NCBI GenBank assembly: GCA_021414165.1
Contig: JAIOPA010000084.1
Span: 1-9,790 of the forward strand
Length of the DNA stretch: 9,790 nt
Source of the DNA: Candidatus Eiseniibacteriota bacterium
Lineage (GTDB): Bacteria > Eisenbacteria > RBG-16-71-46
Direction of reading: 5' to 3'
Position 1 is the stretch's first letter. The number at the start of each line of letters is the position of its first letter. Of this stretch, positions 6,130 through 9,790 are shown piece after piece. The translations under genes were made by a program, and so were the position numbers. Below the pieces are notes generated by a model. That model searched no databases. It was given only the letters and a program-made list of their open reading frames with translations, and was not told the DNA's origin.

Positions 6130-6906
6130 ATGTCCCGCATCTACGACGCGCTGAAGAAGGCCGAGTCCAAGCGCGAGCATCTCGGTCTCGGGCCGGCGCC
6201 GATCGGCATGCCGCCGGGGCACGACCCGAACGCGGGTTGGGGGCACACGCCCGCCGATCCCGCGCTCGCGCCGTTGCCTCTGCTGGGTGGCGTGGACCTG
6301 ACCGAGGACGCGATCCGCGAGACCACGGCATTGCGCGTGAATCTCGAGAACACGCTGCCCGAGCGCGGTATCCGCGCGATCATGTTCTCGAGCGCGCAGG
6401 CGGGTGAGGGCACCAGCACGGTGTCGCTCCAGTTCGCACAGTCGCTCGCGCATGGCAGCATGCGCGTGCTTTACGTTGATGCGCATGCGCGCCGTCCGGT
6501 CTGCTACGCCGATGACACGCAGCGCTATGCCGTGCTCGATCCGCGCATCGCGTCGGCGGCCATGGCCGGGTTCATGACGCCGAACCTGGCGGCCATCCCG
6601 GCCACCGAGGAAGCCGTGCGCGCGGGTCTCATCTCGCCCCAGGCGGTGCGCAGTATCGTGGACTCCGCCATGGGTTCGTTCGACTGGGTCATCTTCGACG
6701 GCCCGCCTGTCGTGGAGTCCCCGGATTCGGCCTCGCTCGCCGCGCAGCTCGACGGTGTGGTGCTGGTGCTGCATGCGGGACGCGCCAAGCGCCCGGTCGT
6801 CACGCGTGCCGTCGATATGCTGCGCAAGTCGGGCGGACGCGTGCTCGGCACGGTGCTCAATCGCCGCGTCCACGAGATCCCGGGATTCATCTACCGCCGC
6901 ATCTAA
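6130..6906 (+). CDS. BY-kinase-like ATPase with altered Walker motifs (CpsD/CapB family)
   Basis: A 258-residue cytoplasmic P-loop protein matching the separate kinase partner of two-gene Wzc systems. The N-terminus MSRIYDALKKAE is typical of EPS-locus BY-kinases. The P-loop (87-97) reads SSAQAGEGTST, with Thr95 where functional BY-kinases have the lysine of GEGKST. Walker A' (113-123, VLYVDAHARRP) has His119 in place of the second Asp of DxDxR. Walker B (186-193, WVIFDGPP) is intact. The usual 'GL..vL.G' and 'P.NP' elements between A' and B are poorly kept, and the C-terminal tyrosine cluster is missing (one Tyr, 255). It may still bind nucleotide and assist the chain-length protein, but strong autokinase activity is doubtful. 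GGAG (6118-6121), 8 nt before the ATG, supports the start; the gap to the upstream gene is 27 nt. Confidence 0.82.
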   Translation: MSRIYDALKKAESKREHLGLGPAPIGMPPGHDPNAGWGHTPADPALAPLPLLGGVDLTEDAIRETTALRVNLENTLPERGIRAIMFSSAQAGEGTSTVSLQFAQSLAHGSMRVLYVDAHARRPVCYADDTQRYAVLDPRIASAAMAGFMTPNLAAIPATEEAVRAGLISPQAVRSIVDSAMGSFDWVIFDGPPVVESPDSASLAAQLDGVVLVLHAGRAKRPVVTRAVDMLRKSGGRVLGTVLNRRVHEIPGFIYRRI

Positions 6907-6922
6907 GTCGAGGTCGTTCGTC

Positions 6923-7003
6923 ATGTGCCGCAGCCGCGTGGCCATCCCCCCAACGCCCTGGCCGGCGCGCGTCGGCCCCTGCGTGGTGCGGGGGTACGCG
7001 TGA
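6923..7003 (+). CDS. Possible 26-codon small ORF coupled to the nucleotidyltransferase gene
   Basis: ATG at 6923 has GAGG (6910-6913) at a good distance of 9 nt. The frame runs 26 codons to TGA at 7001-7003, overlapping the GTG of the next gene by 4 nt, like the 4-nt overlaps at 2515, 8208 and 9365. Third positions are G or C in 24 of 25 codons after the start, against about 18 of 24 for the alternative of reading this stretch as an N-terminal extension of the next gene. The product has two Cys, is rich in Pro, Arg and Val, and has no recognised motif. It may only be a translational coupling leader, or the next gene may really start at GTG 6925. Confidence 0.3.
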   Translation: MCRSRVAIPPTPWPARVGPCVVRGYA

Positions 7004-8211
7004 GCGCGGCGGCACGCGTGCATCTGGAGCCCGTGGACCGGCTCGCACCGGGCACGGGCTCCGGTGTTTCCGACGCGCTGCGACCCGAGTTCGAGCGCGT
7101 GCTCGCATGGGCCGGCCCGGACCTGTTGGCGCTCGTGTTGGCCGGTAGTCACGCCAGCGGCGAAGCGGTGTGGGCCACGGTGCAGGGCCAGCGGGTCTCG
7201 CTGTCCGACCTGGACCTGTACGCGCTGCTCCCTACAGAAACCGCGTGCGCGTACGCGCGCGCGCGTGCGCGCGCGGAACGTTCCGCCGTGGTCACGGGCT
7301 CGGCGCTCGTGGGACCGCTCGAGGTGGCGTGGATCACGCCCGAGGGCCTTGGCCGCATGCCGGCGCGCCCGGGCACGCTCGAACTGGCGCGCACCGGCCG
7401 TGTGATCGCCGGAGCACCGCGTGCGTTCGCGCCGTCGGCCCACTGGACGGCCGGCCACGTGAGCGCCGAGGAGCGTGTGCTGTTGCTCGAGAACCGCGCA
7501 TTCGAACTGCTGTGGGCCTGGCTCGCGCCCAGCGAGGGCCTGCCCGCGTTGCGTGCGCGTCACGCCGTGCTCAAGGCGTCGCTCGAGATCGCAGGTGCGC
7601 GGCTGCTGGCGCGGGGCGAGTGGCCTGCGGGAGCGGCTGCGCGTGTCGCGGCGGCTCGCACGTTGCCGGCGCCCGAGGCGCTGCCCACGTGGCTCGCGGG
7701 CTCGTGGGCCGGGCTCGATCCGGTCTGGAGCGAGGCGCTCGCGTGGCGCGCGAACGACGCCAGCGTCACGCCGGCCTCGGCGTTCCCGGACGCGTGGTAT
7801 GCCGTCGTACGCGGCTGGGTGGCGGTCTGGTGGCACGAGGCCGCGACCGGGCTCGAGCCGAACGAACCTTTCGCGCGTGTGCTGCACTCGGCTCGCCGCG
7901 GCTCGCTGGCGCGCCGCGTGCGCCGTTCGCTCGGCTACCGTGCGAACGATGGCCACACGCCGCCGCTCGCCGATCGCCTGCTGCGGGCCACGCACGGCAC
8001 GCCGGCGCTGCGCATCCACGGCAGCGCGGTCGCGCTGCTGCTGGCCGCTTCACTGGCGCCGTCCTCGCCGCGGCTCTCGGGCGAGGCGCTGCGCGCGCTC
8101 TCGGCGCTCGGCGTGACGCGAGCGACCACGTTCGCCGATGCCGCGCTCGACGTGGTGCGCGCGTGGGACCGTGCGCTGCACGAAGGCCTGCGCACCGGCG
8201 GTGAAGCATGA
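7000..8211 (+). CDS. MNT-type nucleotidyltransferase domain protein
   Basis: A 403-residue soluble protein. The N-terminal 140 residues carry the minimal nucleotidyltransferase signature: LVLAGSHASGE (46-55, with Gly49-Ser50), then SDLDLY (69-74, metal ligands Asp70 and Asp72), a third acidic position in PLEVAWI (Glu108), and RTGRVIAGAP (131-140), like the 'GRVLYGDP' end of aminoglycoside-type nucleotidyltransferases. The active site looks intact. Residues 141-403 are Ala/Arg/Trp-rich, probably helical, and not recognised. The family moves NMP groups to small molecules or proteins; this substrate is unknown. GTG 7000 is preferred: GGGGG lies just upstream and it overlaps the small ORF by 4 nt; GTG 6925 is the alternative. 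The gene overlaps the next by 4 nt and sits between the kinase-like and flippase genes, so a polysaccharide-related substrate is an inference. Confidence 0.7.
   Translation: MSAAARVHLEPVDRLAPGTGSGVSDALRPEFERVLAWAGPDLLALVLAGSHASGEAVWATVQGQRVSLSDLDLYALLPTETACAYARARARAERSAVVTGSALVGPLEVAWITPEGLGRMPARPGTLELARTGRVIAGAPRAFAPSAHWTAGHVSAEERVLLLENRAFELLWAWLAPSEGLPALRARHAVLKASLEIAGARLLARGEWPAGAAARVAAARTLPAPEALPTWLAGSWAGLDPVWSEALAWRANDASVTPASAFPDAWYAVVRGWVAVWWHEAATGLEPNEPFARVLHSARRGSLARRVRRSLGYRANDGHTPPLADRLLRATHGTPALRIHGSAVALLLAASLAPSSPRLSGEALRALSALGVTRATTFADAALDVVRAWDRALHEGLRTGGEA
7242..7275. other. 34-base alternating pyrimidine-purine tract (Z-DNA-prone)
   Basis: Every base from 7242 to 7275 alternates pyrimidine and purine, nearly all CG with a few TG and TA steps. 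It lies inside the nucleotidyltransferase gene and encodes a short Ala-Arg repeat (about residues 84-92). Such tracts readily adopt Z-form under negative supercoiling, and slippage is plausible. Only the pattern is observed. Confidence 0.6.
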
Positions 8212-9368
8212 AGCCGGTCATGGTCGTGGTGCTCGTGGATGCACTCGGTTGGTCGCTCGTGGGACACGACGCGGCGTTCGCGCCCGTGCTCGCGGAGCGC
8301 CGCCCGCTCGCGACCGTGCTGGGGTTCAGCTCCGGCGCACTGCCCACCGCGTTCACGGGCAAGCTCGCGCGCGAACACGGCCGTTGGCTCATGTACCGCC
8401 GTGCGCCCGAGGGCGGGGGCGTGTTCCGCGGCCTCGAGTGGTTGCGCTGGCTGCCCGCGCGGCTGCGCCAGAGCTGGCGCCTCACGCAGTGGCTCACCGC
8501 GCAGGTCGCCCGGCGGGTGCGTGGCTATTTCAATCTGTACGAGGTCCCGCGCGAGGAACTGCCCGCGTTCGACCTGCCCGAGCAGTCAGACATCTTCGCG
8601 CCCGGTGGGCTGCCGTGCGATTCGCTGTGGGATTCGCTCGAGCGCCGCAAGCTGGCATGGCAGGGCTGGAACTGGCGCACGAGCGAGCCCGAGGCCCGCG
8701 CGCAGGCGCTGGCGGCGCTCGAGCGTGGCGGCCATGATCTGGTGTTCGTGTACTCCGCCGTGCTCGATGCGCGTCTGCATCACGAGGGCACGCAGGGCGC
8801 GGGCGTGCGCACGAACGTGGCCGAGTGGTCGCGCTGGTTCGGCGATGCGGCCGACGCCGCTCGACGCGCGGGCCGCGAGCCGTGGCTTTATCTGTGCTCG
8901 GACCACGGCATGGTCGATGTCACGCGCACGGTCGACGTGATGCGCGCGCTGGAGGCCTTGCCGGTGGCGCGCGGCCGCGACTATCTGGCGTTCTTCGATT
9001 CGACGATGGCGCGCTTCTGGTGGCACACGCCGGCCGCGCGTGAGGCCGTGCGCGCCGCGTTGGGGCCCGCACAGCACGGCCGCTGGCTCGCACCGCAGGA
9101 CCTCGCCGAGGCCGGCGCCGACTTCGCCGATCATCGCTACGGTGACGACGTGTTCCTGCTCGATCCCGGCGTGCTCATGGTACCCTCGTACATGGGGCGC
9201 GCGCCGCTCGCCGCCATGCATGGCTATGACCCCACGCATCCCGACATGCCCGGCGTGCTCATGAGCAACCGCCCGCTGCCGCCCGCCACCACGCACCTGT
9301 CGCACCTGCGCGCGTTCCTCGAACAGGAACTCGATGCGCTGTCGGCCGCTGGATCGGGGGCTGCATGA
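8208..9368 (+). CDS. Alkaline phosphatase superfamily phosphodiesterase-like protein
   Basis: A 386-residue enzyme of the type I phosphodiesterase/nucleotide pyrophosphatase branch of the alkaline phosphatase superfamily. Its two-metal centre can be read in order: VVVLVDALGW (Asp11), GFSSGALPTAFTGK with Ser41/Ser42 as likely nucleophile (39-52), VLDARLHH (Asp187, His191 or His192), CSDHGM (Asp232, His233) and AAMHGYDPTHPDMPGV (His338). All expected ligands are present, so catalysis is likely. No signal peptide or transmembrane helix is seen, which is unusual for a superfamily acting mostly outside the membrane and points to a cytoplasmic phosphate-ester substrate. It starts inside the nucleotidyltransferase stop (ATGA) and ends overlapping the flippase start. 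Cleavage of a nucleotide-linked or phospho-substituted precursor is inferred; phosphoglycerate mutase-like activity is a less likely alternative. Confidence 0.8.
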   Translation: MKPVMVVVLVDALGWSLVGHDAAFAPVLAERRPLATVLGFSSGALPTAFTGKLAREHGRWLMYRRAPEGGGVFRGLEWLRWLPARLRQSWRLTQWLTAQVARRVRGYFNLYEVPREELPAFDLPEQSDIFAPGGLPCDSLWDSLERRKLAWQGWNWRTSEPEARAQALAALERGGHDLVFVYSAVLDARLHHEGTQGAGVRTNVAEWSRWFGDAADAARRAGREPWLYLCSDHGMVDVTRTVDVMRALEALPVARGRDYLAFFDSTMARFWWHTPAAREAVRAALGPAQHGRWLAPQDLAEAGADFADHRYGDDVFLLDPGVLMVPSYMGRAPLAAMHGYDPTHPDMPGVLMSNRPLPPATTHLSHLRAFLEQELDALSAAGSGAA

Positions 9369-9790
9369 AGCGCGGCGAGATCGCACGTCATGTCACGCGT
9401 GGCGCGTTCTTCCTGGCGCTCGAGAAGATCGCGGCGCTGGTCTCGGGCATGTTGTACTTCGCGCTCGTGCTGCGCTGGTTGGGTCCCACCAACTACGGCA
9501 TCCTCACGCTCGCACTGGCCGTGACCGGCTTCGCATCGATCTCGACGGGCAACTTCGAGGTGTTCCTCGAGCGCTATGCCGCGGAGTACGAGGCGCGCGG
9601 CCGCTTCGACCTGTTGTTCCGGGCGCATGGCATCGCGGTTGTGCTCAAGCTCGCGCTGGGGCTGCTCGCCAGCGTCGTGGTGCTCATGCTGGTGCCGCAC
9701 CTGGTCTACCAGTTCGACGTGGCGGAGCTGGCCGAACTGGTGCCGATCCTCGTCTACACCGTGGCGAGCGATGGGCTCTACACCACCGGG
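9365..9790 (+). CDS. Wzx-like polysaccharide flippase, MOP superfamily (partial)
   Basis: The frame is open for 142 codons from ATG at 9365 to the right edge with no stop. It starts MKRGEIARHVTRGAFFLALEK, then a first hydrophobic span (about 21-40, IAALVSGMLYFALVLRWL). LGPTNYGILTLALAVTGFA (40-58) is the classic Wzx/MATE-like 'LG...YG....A' pattern of the polysaccharide biosynthesis protein family. Further helices follow at about 90-112 and 120-140. Such proteins flip undecaprenyl-linked oligosaccharide units across the inner membrane before polymerisation, and about 400 residues would be expected in full. GGGGG (9356-9360) precedes the ATG closely, and the start overlaps the upstream stop by 4 nt. 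This supports a Wzx/Wzy-type pathway, although no polymerase is in view. Confidence 0.85.
   Translation, partial: MKRGEIARHVTRGAFFLALEKIAALVSGMLYFALVLRWLGPTNYGILTLALAVTGFASISTGNFEVFLERYAAEYEARGRFDLLFRAHGIAVVLKLALGLLASVVVLMLVPHLVYQFDVAELAELVPILVYTVASDGLYTTG

Noticed and set aside
4654..8019. Very long uninterrupted reading frame on the minus strand across four plus-strand genes
   Set aside because: It mirrors the codon structure of the GC-rich sense genes. Its product is a low-complexity Arg/His/Ala/Gly-rich sequence without domains, while the plus-strand frames carry clear family motifs.

Overview
The window is GC-rich (about two thirds or more by eye), with almost every third codon position G or C. 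It has short spacers and repeated 4-nt start/stop overlaps. A polysaccharide export protein of the Wza/OtnA type implies an outer membrane, so a GC-rich Gram-negative-type bacterium is likely. The sequence alone does not give me a phylum.

Left part (1-1597, minus strand): a class I/II PLP aminotransferase of the LL-diaminopimelate/alanine aminotransferase type is followed, 46 bases downstream, by the N-terminus of a multi-pass membrane glycosyltransferase (PMT/ArnT-like) cut by the window edge. Divergently (1643-3459, plus strand) runs a two-gene unit: a secreted DUF3108 protein and a deoxyhypusine-synthase-like protein, overlapping by 4 nt. A strong sigma70-type promoter for this unit (TTGACA-N17-CATAGT) lies inside the first codons of the aminotransferase.

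Middle (3460-3953): a roughly 490-base non-coding stretch. It starts with a G-quadruplex-capable run and GC hairpins just after the stop codon. It then carries a second promoter of nearly the same form (TTGACT-N17-CATACT) and a leader of about 250 nt with several inverted repeats. I could not assign the leader to a known riboswitch class.

Right part (3954-9790, plus strand): an exopolysaccharide/capsule operon. It encodes a short Wza-like export protein, a Wzz/Wzc-type chain-length protein without a kinase domain, a separate BY-kinase-like ATPase with altered Walker A and A' motifs, a possible 26-codon small ORF, an MNT-type nucleotidyltransferase, a cytoplasmic-looking alkaline-phosphatase-superfamily enzyme, and the start of a Wzx-like flippase. 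The first three set chain length and export, and the flippase moves lipid-linked units across the inner membrane. The nucleotidyltransferase and phosphatase/phosphodiesterase are translationally coupled to each other and to the flippase. This suggests a job on the nucleotide- or phosphate-linked precursor or a phospho-substituent; it is the least explained and most interesting part of the window.

No tRNA, rRNA, CRISPR array, insertion sequence or phage gene was seen.
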